Assembly (NCBI GenBank): GCA_016764415.1
Contig: JAESRY010000019.1
Location: 828 to 9,700, forward strand
Length of the DNA: 8,873 bases
Direction: 5' to 3'
Origin: Cycloclasticus sp.
GTDB taxonomy: Bacteria > Pseudomonadota > Gammaproteobacteria > Methylococcales > Cycloclasticaceae
Below the pieces are notes generated by a model. The model saw only the letters and a list, made by a program, of their open reading frames with translations, did not search any database and had not been told where the DNA came from. The position numbers and the translations under genes are program-made. Positions 1 to 6,111 of the stretch are shown piece by piece. Within the stretch, counting starts at the first letter, position 1; each line of letters begins with the position of its first letter.

Positions 1-509
1 GTTAATTGCTTAAGCGAAACGGGCTCACCGTAGCGCAACAACGTTTGCCGTCCATTAAATAACACCGACAATGCACGCGATACAATATTAGACTTAACAC
101 CTTCATCGGTAAATACACTGCTCCAAAAGCCTTTGGACTTCTTTGGTCCGCGCCCCCAAAAAATGGACACAGGCACTAGTAAAACATCCTCATCACTCAA
201 GCGAGTTGCTTCTATAAGCCGAGCTAATCGTTCCGGCGCAGGATCTGCAACACCTGTTTTTATCTTTTCTAGTGCAAATAATGCGTATGGTTCCGTTGTT
301 GAACCAACTTGAATGCCACTTGACGGCAAAGGCAACCCTAAGTCTCGGCAAACTTGCTCTAGTACAATGTGTTTAGAGCAAGTATCACCAAAGGTGACAT
401 AGCACACCTTCGTATTTTTAAGCTTATTTAGCTGCTCATCATCCTTAGGTAAAACCTTAACTTTCACCCAAAGCGATAGTAACCATCGAAGTAAAAAGGA
501 ACCGACCAT
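1..509 (-). CDS. plsB: Glycerol-3-phosphate 1-O-acyltransferase PlsB, N-terminal part (3' end cut by window edge)
   Basis: PlsB transfers an acyl chain to position 1 of glycerol-3-phosphate at the inner membrane, the first step of phospholipid synthesis. Only the first 169 codons are present; the catalytic acyltransferase motifs (HxxxxD onward) lie beyond the left edge. Identification rests on resemblance to the E. coli PlsB N-terminal region: a hydrophobic, basic start (MVGSFLLRWLLSLWVKVK), and the conserved block VPVSIFWGRGPKKSKG at residues 112-127, followed by a segment (about 145-169, RALSVLFNGRQTLLRYGEPV) that matches the region after it in E. coli. The ATG at 509 lies two bases after the ttcA stop codon, so the two genes are probably co-transcribed and translation may be coupled; I see no strong Shine-Dalgarno sequence. 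The frame is open to the window edge with no sign of damage. Confidence 0.86.
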   Translation of the reverse strand, partial: MVGSFLLRWLLSLWVKVKVLPKDDEQLNKLKNTKVCYVTFGDTCSKHIVLEQVCRDLGLPLPSSGIQVGSTTEPYALFALEKIKTGVADPAPERLARLIEATRLSDEDVLLVPVSIFWGRGPKKSKGFWSSVFTDEGVKSNIVSRALSVLFNGRQTLLRYGEPVSLKQL

Positions 510-511
510 TG

Positions 512-1375
512 TTATTTTGACGCCTGCATAATGGGAAAGGTGACGGGTTGAGTAGCACCTCGCATTACCGGGTCAACACTTTGTGTTTGCGTTAAGCTAT
601 TAAAATCAAACAACTTAGAATCTAACAGTTGAGACGGCTTGATGTTCTTTAAACTGTTGAAAATTGTTTCAACTCGACCAGGAAACTCTTTGTCCCACTG
701 GCTTAACATCTTTTTCATCTGCACACGCTGTAAGTTTTCTTGGCTGCCGCATAAGTTACACGGAATGATGGGGTATTCCTTTATTGATGCAAACTCTGCA
801 ATGTCTTTCTCACGCGCGTACGCTAATGGGCGAATAACAATGTGCTTGCCGTTATCACTTTTCAACTTCGCTGGCATGGCTTTCAACTGTCCCCCATGAA
901 ACATATTTAAGAAAAACGTTTCAATAATGTCATCACGATGGTGTCCTAAGGCAATTTTATTATAGCCATTGTCTTCGGCGTAGGCATACAACGCGCCGCG
1001 CCGCATCCTTGAACACAAGCCACATGTCGTTTTACCTTCTGGAATAATTTGTTTCACAACGCTATAGGTATCTTGCTCAATTACATGATACTCAACCCCC
1101 ATCGCTTCAAGGTATTCAGGAAGAATATGCTCAGGAAAACCTGGCTGCTTTTGGTCTAAATTAACCGCTAAAATATCAAAATGAATCGGCGCACTTTTTT
1201 TTAAGCTCAATAGGATATCGAGCATCGTGTACGAATCCTTACCGCCAGACAAGCACACCATAATACGACCGCCATCCTCAATCATATTGTAATCCGCTAT
1301 CGCCCGACCCATTTCACCTCGCAAGCGCTTTTGCAATTTATTGAATCGAACTTTCGTTTTTTCGTTACTGTCCAT
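512..1375 (-). CDS. ttcA: tRNA 2-thiocytidine(32) synthetase TtcA
   Basis: TtcA is a cytoplasmic ATP-dependent tRNA thiolase that makes 2-thiocytidine at position 32 and carries a [4Fe-4S] cluster. The 287-residue protein shows the PP-loop ATP-pyrophosphatase motif SGGKDS at residues 43-48, the CxxC pair C118/C121 in [14 protein letters not shown], and a third cluster cysteine in PCNLCGSQ (C206 or C209). GHHRDD (144-149) and [11 protein letters not shown] (181-191) are also typical. The C-terminal tail is shorter than in E. coli TtcA as I remember it. The N-terminus aligns with E. coli TtcA, with the conserved NKLQKRLR near residue 12, supporting the start at 1375, although the only purine-rich stretch upstream (ACGAG) abuts the ATG. 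plsB follows after two bases. The promoter must lie in the 100-bp region shared with the divergent ADP-ribosylglycohydrolase-like gene. Confidence 0.95.
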   Translation of the reverse strand: MDSNEKTKVRFNKLQKRLRGEMGRAIADYNMIEDGGRIMVCLSGGKDSYTMLDILLSLKKSAPIHFDILAVNLDQKQPGFPEHILPEYLEAMGVEYHVIEQDTYSVVKQIIPEGKTTCGLCSRMRRGALYAYAEDNGYNKIALGHHRDDIIETFFLNMFHGGQLKAMPAKLKSDNGKHIVIRPLAYAREKDIAEFASIKEYPIIPCNLCGSQENLQRVQMKKMLSQWDKEFPGRVETIFNSLKNIKPSQLLDSKLFDFNSLTQTQSVDPVMRGATQPVTFPIMQASK

Positions 1376-1396
1376 CTCGTTATTTTAACAGAGAAA

Positions 1397-1421
1397 GCGC
1401 ACTTGCTTTAACAAGATGCGC
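1397..1421. promoter_or_regulatory. Imperfect 25-bp dyad in the ttcA / ARH-like divergent intergenic region
   Basis: The left arm GCGCACTTG (1397-1405) is complementary to CAAG plus TGCGC (1412-1421), interrupted by one bulged A at 1416, around the loop CTTTAA. This gives a 9-bp stem with a single bulge, placed 21 bases before the ttcA start codon. It could be an operator read by a dimeric regulator, or a hairpin in the ttcA leader RNA. No T-tract follows on either strand, so a terminator is unlikely. The function is inference. Confidence 0.35.
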
Positions 1422-1435
1422 ATTAGCAAACAACA

Positions 1436-1468
1436 TGCTATAACTGGCATAAATCATTACAAATAGGA
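1436..1468 (+). promoter_or_regulatory. Candidate extended -10 promoter and Shine-Dalgarno of the ARH-like gene
   Basis: TGCTATAAC at 1436-1444 fits an extended -10 element (TGn followed by TATAAC), and I see no convincing -35 hexamer at normal spacing, as is allowed for extended -10 promoters. AGGA at 1465-1468 sits seven bases before the ATG at 1476 and is a fair ribosome binding site. The transcription start would fall about 25 bases before the ATG. Confidence 0.35.
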
Positions 1469-1475
1469 TATTTCA

Positions 1476-2522
1476 ATGACTGAAATAAGCATACAAGAAC
1501 GAGCCACTGGCGCCATTATGGGCGCTTATATTGGTGATGCACTTGGCCTAGGGCCGCATTGGTTTTACGACCTAGATGAACAGCATAAGTATTACGGCGA
1601 TTGGATAAACGATTACACAACGCCTCAACCTGAGCGCTACCACGGCGGCATGAAGGCAGGGCAACAGTCGCAATCAGGGCTGATTCTCAATATGCTGATT
1701 GACTCTATGTTGGCTAACGGCGAATACAATGAAACTGATTTTTGTCACCGTTTAGACAACGACTTATTTTCTTTATTAGATGGTACAGCTAACGTTGGCC
1801 CTGGTGGGTTTACTAGCCAATCGATTCGTGAAGCTTGGGTTCTACGCACGCAACATAATAAGCCTTGGGGCGAGGTAGCCGGCTTTACCGATAACACCGA
1901 AGCCGCTGAACGCATATTGGCATTAGCAGTTAGATATGCGAGTAACTCCAAACAACTAGCGAGTAGCGTATCGAGCAATACGCTACTCACCCAATGCGAC
2001 GAAACCATAAACGCTATGACTGTTGCCTATGGCGCAGTACTAGGCATGTTAGTGCAAGGGCACGCATTGGACGAAGAATTATCAGGCAAACTGATGCAAT
2101 TGGTCGGCGATCACGAATTGCCGTTTCACGCCATGACCATACCCGGTAGTAAACCATCAGGCGCCGGCACCTTTGCTTCACCTGATGCTTTATTAACGCC
2201 ATCAAGCATTGCTCGTGCTGCTCATGAAGATTTAATAAAACCAGCGTGGAAAGTCTCACTCGTATACGGCATGCCGTGTGCTGTGTACCACCAATTCCCC
2301 GCGTGTTATTACTTAGCTTCGCGCTATTCAAATGATTTTGAGTCCGCCGTATTGCACGCCATTAATGGTGGGGGGCAAAACATGGCCCGCGCTATGTTAA
2401 CCGGCGCTTTAGTCGGCGCTCAAGTTGGCATACAAGGCATTCCTCAACGATTTATTGATGGTCTAGAGAATTCCGAAGCGTTGCTCAAGCGAGCACAAAC
2501 ACTCGCCAAGCAGGTGGGCTAA
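1476..2522 (+). CDS. ADP-ribosylglycohydrolase-fold protein with replaced metal-binding motifs (possible pseudoenzyme, J1-crystallin-like)
   Basis: The 348-residue protein has the ADP-ribosylglycohydrolase (DraG/ARH) layout: an N-terminal GAYIGDALG (16-24), a middle segment [20 protein letters not shown] (136-155), and the C-terminal glycine-rich block [20 protein letters not shown] (294-313) followed by [10 protein letters not shown]. Active family members bind two Mg ions through an N-terminal (T/S)DDT-type motif and a C-terminal GGD(T/S)DT motif. Here the first position reads QQSQS (63-67) and the second GGGQNM (298-303), so most of the acidic ligands are missing. This pattern recalls the subfamily with jellyfish J1-crystallins (from memory). 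De-ADP-ribosylation is therefore uncertain; the protein may bind ADP-ribose-like ligands or have another activity. Shine-Dalgarno AGGA lies seven bases before the ATG. ung begins five bases after the stop, suggesting one transcript. The reading frame is clean, so this is not gene decay. Confidence 0.85.
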   Translation: MTEISIQERATGAIMGAYIGDALGLGPHWFYDLDEQHKYYGDWINDYTTPQPERYHGGMKAGQQSQSGLILNMLIDSMLANGEYNETDFCHRLDNDLFSLLDGTANVGPGGFTSQSIREAWVLRTQHNKPWGEVAGFTDNTEAAERILALAVRYASNSKQLASSVSSNTLLTQCDETINAMTVAYGAVLGMLVQGHALDEELSGKLMQLVGDHELPFHAMTIPGSKPSGAGTFASPDALLTPSSIARAAHEDLIKPAWKVSLVYGMPCAVYHQFPACYYLASRYSNDFESAVLHAINGGGQNMARAMLTGALVGAQVGIQGIPQRFIDGLENSEALLKRAQTLAKQVG

Positions 2523-2527
2523 CACCC

Positions 2528-3220
2528 ATGCCACTAGCCAATGCAAAAAGTTGGAAGCCTTATTTAGACGATGAGTTAGCCCAGCCTTATATGCTCACGT
2601 TAAAAGAGTTTTTGCGACTAGAGAAAAATGATAACAAAACCATTTACCCCCATTCATCCAATTGGTTTCATGCACTTGAAAGAGTTTCCCTAAAAGAAGT
2701 TAACGTCGTTATTCTTGGGCAAGACCCTTACCACCAACCACATCAAGCAAATGGCTTGTGTTTCTCCGTTCAACCCGACGTAAAAATACCGCCATCATTA
2801 CACAATATATACAAAGAATTACAAACAGATTTGAATATTACACACGCTCTACACGGCTGTTTAGAAAGCTGGGCAAAACAAGGCGTATTACTACTCAATA
2901 GTGTTTTGACGGTTGAGTACAACAACGCCAACGCACACCAAGGTAAGGGCTGGGAAAAATTTACCGATAAAATCATTCGAACCGTCGACGAACAATGCGA
3001 ACACGTCGTGTTTTTATTGTGGGGAAATTACGCACAAAAAAAAGGCGCGTTTATAGACACACAACGCCACCTCGTTTTAAAAGCACCCCACCCGTCGCCG
3101 TTATCGGCTCATAGAGGGTTTTTAGGCTGCCAACATTTCAGTAAAACGAATCAATACCTAGAACAGCACGGCAAAACACCCATTCACTGGGAATTGCCCA
3201 AAGTCGCTAGTCCAGTGTAA
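2528..3220 (+). CDS. ung: Uracil-DNA glycosylase (family 1)
   Basis: Ung cuts uracil out of DNA, starting base excision repair after cytosine deamination or dUTP incorporation. The 230-residue protein carries the water-activating motif GQDPYH (64-69, catalytic D66), the uracil-contacting N124 in LLLNSVLTV (121-129), and the DNA-intercalation motif [11 protein letters not shown] (188-198) with catalytic H188. The length is normal for the bacterial enzyme. The ATG at 2528 follows the upstream ADP-ribosylglycohydrolase-like stop by five bases; a G-rich AGGTGG about 11 bases upstream, inside the preceding gene, may act as ribosome binding site. The last 14 bases overlap the 3' end of msrA, which is read from the other strand, so the two mRNAs are complementary at their ends. 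No terminator is visible between them. Confidence 0.96.
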   Translation: MPLANAKSWKPYLDDELAQPYMLTLKEFLRLEKNDNKTIYPHSSNWFHALERVSLKEVNVVILGQDPYHQPHQANGLCFSVQPDVKIPPSLHNIYKELQTDLNITHALHGCLESWAKQGVLLLNSVLTVEYNNANAHQGKGWEKFTDKIIRTVDEQCEHVVFLLWGNYAQKKGAFIDTQRHLVLKAPHPSPLSAHRGFLGCQHFSKTNQYLEQHGKTPIHWELPKVASPV

Positions 3221-3836
3221 CGCCTGTACCACCTAGCCCGCAGTAACCACCCGGGTTTTTAGCCAAGTATTGTTGGTGATAGTGTTCTGCGTAATAGAAT
3301 TTTGGCGCGGCTAGAATCTCGGTCGTAATGGCACCGTAGCTGGTCGCTTCTAATTGCCGCTGAAATGCATCGCGCGTTTGCTGGGCTAATTTCGCCTCAT
3401 CATCTGTCGCGTAATAAATACCCGAGCGATACTGTGTACCCGTGTCATTTCCCTGTTGCATACCTTGCGTTGGGTTATGCGATTCCCAAAAAATTTTAAG
3501 TAAGTCCGCATAAGAAATAACAGCTGGGTCGTACACCACTAACACCACTTCGTTATGCCCTGTTTTCCCAGAGCAAACTTCCTCATACGTTGGGTTAGGC
3601 GTAAAACCAGCCGCATAACCAACAGCCGTTGAATAAACGCCGTCTAATTGCCAAAACTTACGCTCTGCGCCCCAAAAACAACCCAAGCCAAATACCGCTG
3701 TTATATAACCTTCTGGAAAAGGCGCTTGTAAGCTATGCCCTCGATGTAAGTGGTGTGAACTCGGCACACGCATGGCTTCATCTCGCCCTGATAACGCTTG
3801 CTTTTTTGTTGGTAAAACAGATTTATCGTTAAACAT
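3207..3836 (-). CDS. msrA: Peptide methionine (S)-S-oxide reductase MsrA
   Basis: MsrA reduces the S form of methionine sulfoxide in proteins, repairing oxidative damage. This is the long E. coli-type form (209 residues) with an N-terminal extension of about 45 residues ahead of the core; segments such as GRDEAM and [10 protein letters not shown] match E. coli closely. The catalytic motif GCFWG is at 52-56 (C53). EVCSGKTGH (86-94), [10 protein letters not shown] (133-142) and the C-terminal resolving motif [10 protein letters not shown] (196-205, C199) are all present. E. coli MsrA has a further recycling cysteine about eight residues later, where this protein has threonine (T207), so its thiol relay may end at C199. 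AAGG about ten bases before the ATG is a weak ribosome binding site. The gene converges on ung with a 14-bp overlap and diverges from the small membrane protein gene across a 168-bp gap. Confidence 0.96.
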   Translation of the reverse strand: MFNDKSVLPTKKQALSGRDEAMRVPSSHHLHRGHSLQAPFPEGYITAVFGLGCFWGAERKFWQLDGVYSTAVGYAAGFTPNPTYEEVCSGKTGHNEVVLVVYDPAVISYADLLKIFWESHNPTQGMQQGNDTGTQYRSGIYYATDDEAKLAQQTRDAFQRQLEATSYGAITTEILAAPKFYYAEHYHQQYLAKNPGGYCGLGGTGVTLD

Positions 3837-3842
3837 AGTTGC

Positions 3843-3958
3843 TTTGCCTTAAACTATTCATACTATCAGTGTAATCTTGATTATCAAATAACAGGGAATT
3901 ATATTCATTACTGGTGTCCGTTTTCCTTTCAAGCAATAGACATAAACGATAAGGCAAA
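3843..3958. repeat. 9-bp inverted repeat flanking most of the msrA divergent intergenic region
   Basis: TTTGCCTTA at 3843-3851 is matched by its exact reverse complement TAAGGCAAA at 3950-3958. The arms are 98 bases apart inside the 168-bp gap between msrA and the membrane protein gene. Apart from these arms, an A/T-rich stretch and the ribosome binding site at its right end, I see nothing recognisable in the gap. Chance is a real explanation for a 9-bp match in a stretch of this size. Confidence 0.3.
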
Positions 3959-3992
3959 CCATTTATCACTTGTAACAAATTAATATAAAAAT

Positions 3993-4000
3993 AAGGAGAG
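3993..4000 (+). promoter_or_regulatory. Strong Shine-Dalgarno of the small membrane protein gene
   Basis: AAGGAGAG at 3993-4000, with its AAGGAG core six bases before the ATG at 4005, is the strongest ribosome binding site in the window and fixes the start. The A/T-rich TAATATAAAA just upstream (3981-3990) may contain the -10 element, but I could not pair it with a good -35. Confidence 0.7.
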
Positions 4001-4004
4001 AAAA

Positions 4005-4394
4005 ATGAACTGGGAAGCTATCGGTACAATTTTAGAAGGCGTGAGTGCATTAGGGGTTATCATTTCTTTACTGTATGTTGCCAAGCAACTTAAAACACAA
4101 AACAAAGCAGCGCAGATAGCAGCAATGCACGAAATGACCGCAGCATTTCGTGAAGCAACATTAATATTCTCTGATGCGAATTTAGCCGATATACATATGC
4201 GTGGCAATAAAGACTTCGATTCACTTTCCGAAGGTGAAACACTCCAAATACTTTGCGTTTGCTTAGTGTTTTTACGGGTATGGGAAGAGGCTTTTATTCG
4301 CTATGAAGAAGGCCAATTAGCTGAACGCAATTGGCTCCCGTTTAAAAAACATTTCCAAATAATAATGGGGCAGGAAACTATGCAACGAATTTAG
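4005..4394 (+). CDS. Small single-helix membrane protein of unknown function, probably truncated by an in-frame TAG
   Basis: I do not recognise a named family. The 129-residue product starts with a short polar end and a hydrophobic helix at about residues 6-26 (GTILEGVSALGVIISLLYVA), followed by a soluble, helix-rich, charged domain with a second moderately hydrophobic stretch near 82-92 (QILCVCLVFLR). The layout WEAIG-helix-AKQLKTQNKAAQ resembles many small marine bacterial hypotheticals that carry one N-terminal anchor and a cytoplasmic helical part. The frame ends with TAG at 4392-4394 but continues open for 30 more plausible codons (4395-4487), so the full-length protein was probably 160 residues. 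A strong ribosome binding site suggests the gene is or was expressed. hslO begins 12 bases after the end of the extended frame, so they may share a transcript. Confidence 0.7.
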   Translation: MNWEAIGTILEGVSALGVIISLLYVAKQLKTQNKAAQIAAMHEMTAAFREATLIFSDANLADIHMRGNKDFDSLSEGETLQILCVCLVFLRVWEEAFIRYEEGQLAERNWLPFKKHFQIIMGQETMQRI

Positions 4395-4487
4395 GGCATG
4401 CGCAAAGCTCTATTCGATCCCGCCTTCCGTCTAGCTGTGGATCAATTAGAAACCAGCGATTATAAAATTACTAAGACAACAATTTAA
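4395..4487 (+). other. In-frame continuation of the small membrane protein gene after the TAG stop
   Basis: Directly after TAG at 4392-4394 the same frame encodes 30 residues (beginning GMRKALFDPAFRLAVDQLE) before TAA at 4485-4487. The composition is protein-like, and FDPAFRLAVDQL looks like the C-terminal helix expected for this type of protein. One G-to-A change from TGG (Trp) to TAG would explain the break. This stretch would otherwise be an unexplained gap before hslO. It may be a recent nonsense mutation, a sequencing error, or a read-through tail. Confidence 0.55.
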
Positions 4488-4499
4488 AGAGCCCTTATT

Positions 4500-5369
4500 T
4501 TGACAATACACAAAGACCGACTCTTCCGATTCCTTTTTGAAGAACTCGGCGTACGTGGCGAAATTGTATCGTTAGATGCCAGCTGGCAAAAAGTAACCAC
4601 TATTCATGACTACCCTAGCCTGGTGGCAGAACAATTAGGGCAGGCCTTAGCCGCTGCTTTGTTGTTATCCGCCACGTTAAAATTTGATGGTTCATTGATT
4701 TTACAAGTACAAGGTGACGGCCCTATCAGCATGTTAGTCGCACAAGCAAATGATCAGCAATCCGTTCGCGGGTTGGCGCATTGGGATGATGAGATTAAGG
4801 CGGGTGATTTATCTACCTTATTTGGCGATGGGCACCTTGTTATCACCATTAAGCCAACAAACGGTAAGGCGTATCAAAGCATTGTTGGTTTAGACGCTAG
4901 CTCTCTTTCTGAGGCACTCGAATCTTACTTTTCACAATCTGAGCAGCTTAAAACGCGACTTTGGCTCGCCGTGAATGGTGACAAAGCCGTTGGGTTTTTA
5001 TTACAAGAATTACCCGCACAAGCTGGCAAGCCTGCCGATTGGGAACGCATAGAAATGCTCGCTAATACGATAACAGACGATGAACTACTGAGCTTACCTG
5101 CTGAAAACATTATTCACCGCCTTTTTCATGGCGAGTCCGTTAGGCTTTACGAACCACAGCCCGTTGAATTTAACTGCGGTTGCTCTAGAGAAAAAATTGA
5201 GGCCGGTCTACTAACGGTAGGCTATAAAGAACTAAAGTCACTACTGGCAGAAAAAGGTACTGTTGAAACAGACTGCGACTTTTGCAATCAACATTATCGC
5301 TTTGACGCCGTGGACATTGAGCAGCTATTTGCCGCTGGCAACACCAACGGTTCTACGACGGCGCATTAA
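4500..5369 (+). CDS. hslO: Hsp33 redox-regulated holdase chaperone
   Basis: Hsp33 is a cytoplasmic chaperone switched on by oxidation: reduced, it holds zinc through four cysteines; oxidised, it releases zinc and binds unfolding proteins. All four cysteines are present as C226-x-C228 and C259-xx-C262 in the C-terminal domain. The N-terminal chaperone domain has typical blocks, namely TLKFDGSLILQVQGDGPI (59-76), VRGLA (89-93) and the YQSIVGLD segment (125-132). Length (289) matches E. coli. The start is TTG at 4500: the product MTIHKDRLFRFLFE lines up with the E. coli N-terminus, no ATG occurs nearby in frame, and AAAGAG ends eight bases upstream. It follows the interrupted membrane protein gene by 12 bases. 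Its stop overlaps the trxC stop by 4 bp on the other strand, so two thiol-redox genes converge here. Confidence 0.96.
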   Translation: MTIHKDRLFRFLFEELGVRGEIVSLDASWQKVTTIHDYPSLVAEQLGQALAAALLLSATLKFDGSLILQVQGDGPISMLVAQANDQQSVRGLAHWDDEIKAGDLSTLFGDGHLVITIKPTNGKAYQSIVGLDASSLSEALESYFSQSEQLKTRLWLAVNGDKAVGFLLQELPAQAGKPADWERIEMLANTITDDELLSLPAENIIHRLFHGESVRLYEPQPVEFNCGCSREKIEAGLLTVGYKELKSLLAEKGTVETDCDFCNQHYRFDAVDIEQLFAAGNTNGSTTAH

Positions 5370-5803
5370 TTGAGGTAAGGTTTTAACCAAGCTTCAAACT
5401 GCGACGAATTCATCACCCCTGCTTGCCGCGCAATTTCTTTACCGTTCTTCATAATTAATAACGTTGGGATACTTTTAATTTGAAAGCGTGCGGCTAAACG
5501 CTGCTCTTTCTCTGTATCAATTTTTGCAAAGCGGGCCTTCGGCTCAAGCTTTTTTGCAGCTTGTTCAAACGTAGGCGCAAACGATTTACACGGCCCACAC
5601 CATGACGCCCAACAATCAACCACGACCGGAATATCACTTTGTTCGAAATGACGTTGCGCATTTCCAGCTTTTAAGTTGACGTATTGCCCTGAGAATAACT
5701 TTTTCTTACATTTACCGCAGCTCCCACCAGCGTTTAGTTTATCGCTGGGCAGCTTATTAACAGCATCACAATTTACACAAACAATTTTTATAGATTCGGA
5801 CAT
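5366..5803 (-). CDS. trxC: Thioredoxin 2 (TrxC) with N-terminal zinc ribbon
   Basis: TrxC is a cytoplasmic disulfide reductase; in E. coli it belongs to the oxidative-stress response and uses thioredoxin reductase as electron donor. The 145-residue protein has the zinc ribbon that sets TrxC apart from TrxA (C9-xx-C12 and C29-xx-C32), then a full thioredoxin fold with active site WCGPC (68-72) and the cis-proline P113 in SIPTLL. One unusual point is an extra cysteine, C64, in VVDCWASWCGPC, where most thioredoxins have phenylalanine (DFWAPWCGPC). It sits five residues before the active-site cysteine. The gene is 65 bases downstream of the GIY-YIG gene on the same strand and may be the last gene of that operon or have its own promoter. 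The ribosome binding site is weak (AAAGAAAA). It overlaps hslO by 4 bp tail to tail. Confidence 0.95.
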   Translation of the reverse strand: MSESIKIVCVNCDAVNKLPSDKLNAGGSCGKCKKKLFSGQYVNLKAGNAQRHFEQSDIPVVVDCWASWCGPCKSFAPTFEQAAKKLEPKARFAKIDTEKEQRLAARFQIKSIPTLLIMKNGKEIARQAGVMNSSQFEAWLKPYLN

Positions 5804-5819
5804 GGGTTTTCTTTAATCA

Positions 5820-5837
5820 GTTGTTAAAGTTGTTAAG
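5820..5837. repeat. Two tandem copies of a 9-bp unit upstream of trxC
   Basis: GTTGTTAAA followed directly by GTTGTTAAG gives two 9-bp units differing at the last base. They lie 17 bases upstream of the trxC start codon, in the 65-bp gap after the GIY-YIG gene. This could be part of a binding site or a chance A/T-rich duplication. Confidence 0.3.
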
Positions 5838-5868
5838 AACAAGAATATGGGGGCTAAAGCGTAAAGAT

Positions 5869-6111
5869 TCAAGCGGATATCAACTGCAGTTTTTGCGCTT
5901 TACTGAGTTTTTTAATCTGCGCTTCACGAATACTCGCGCTACTTCTATTATCGGCATCTTCTGTATAAACAAACTTACGCGGGCTGCGGCCATTAAAGTA
6001 TTTAGCTCCCTTTCCAGATTTGTGTTGTTTAAAACGCCGTTTCAAGTCGGTCGTTATACCCGTATACAAGCTACTATCACTCGCTTCAATAATGTAAACA
6101 AACCAACTCAT
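5869..6111 (-). CDS. GIY-YIG nuclease-superfamily protein (UPF0213 / YhbQ-like)
   Basis: This 80-residue protein is a stand-alone GIY-YIG domain of the YhbQ/UPF0213 type. The signature appears as FVYII (4-8) and LYTGIT (15-20), followed by DLKRRFKQH (22-30) with the catalytic-type arginine, KGAKYF (34-39), and IREAQIKKL (61-69) with E63 in the place of the metal-binding glutamate. E. coli YhbQ is about 100 residues, so this one lacks the usual C-terminal tail. The frame is open eight codons further upstream (ATG at 6135), but the start at 6111 is preferred because MSWFVYI is the family N-terminus and it makes an ATGA overlap with the upstream sprT stop. YhbQ-type proteins are thought to act on DNA, but the cellular role is poorly defined; nuclease activity here is inferred from the family. 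Confidence 0.88.
   Translation of the reverse strand: MSWFVYIIEASDSSLYTGITTDLKRRFKQHKSGKGAKYFNGRSPRKFVYTEDADNRSSASIREAQIKKLSKAQKLQLISA

Noticed and set aside
639..899. 86-codon open frame on the plus strand
   Set aside because: It is antisense within ttcA, which is well supported along its full length.
2014..2331. 105-codon open frame on the minus strand
   Set aside because: It is antisense to the ARH-like gene, has no family resemblance and no ribosome binding site that I can see.
3837..4004. Miniature transposable element suggested by the 9-bp inverted arms
   Set aside because: There are no target-site duplications that I can see, the arms are short, and there is no second copy in the window. 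It is kept only as a low-interest repeat.
3980..4207. 75-codon open frame on the minus strand with hydrophobic content
   Set aside because: The hydrophobicity mirrors the opposite-strand membrane helix; the plus-strand gene has a strong ribosome binding site and this frame does not.
4392..4394. TAG recoded as an amino acid (pyrrolysine-type or amber suppressor genome)
   Set aside because: msrA and fabV in the same window end with TAG at the expected family C-terminus, so TAG is used as an ordinary stop here. A nonsense change is simpler.
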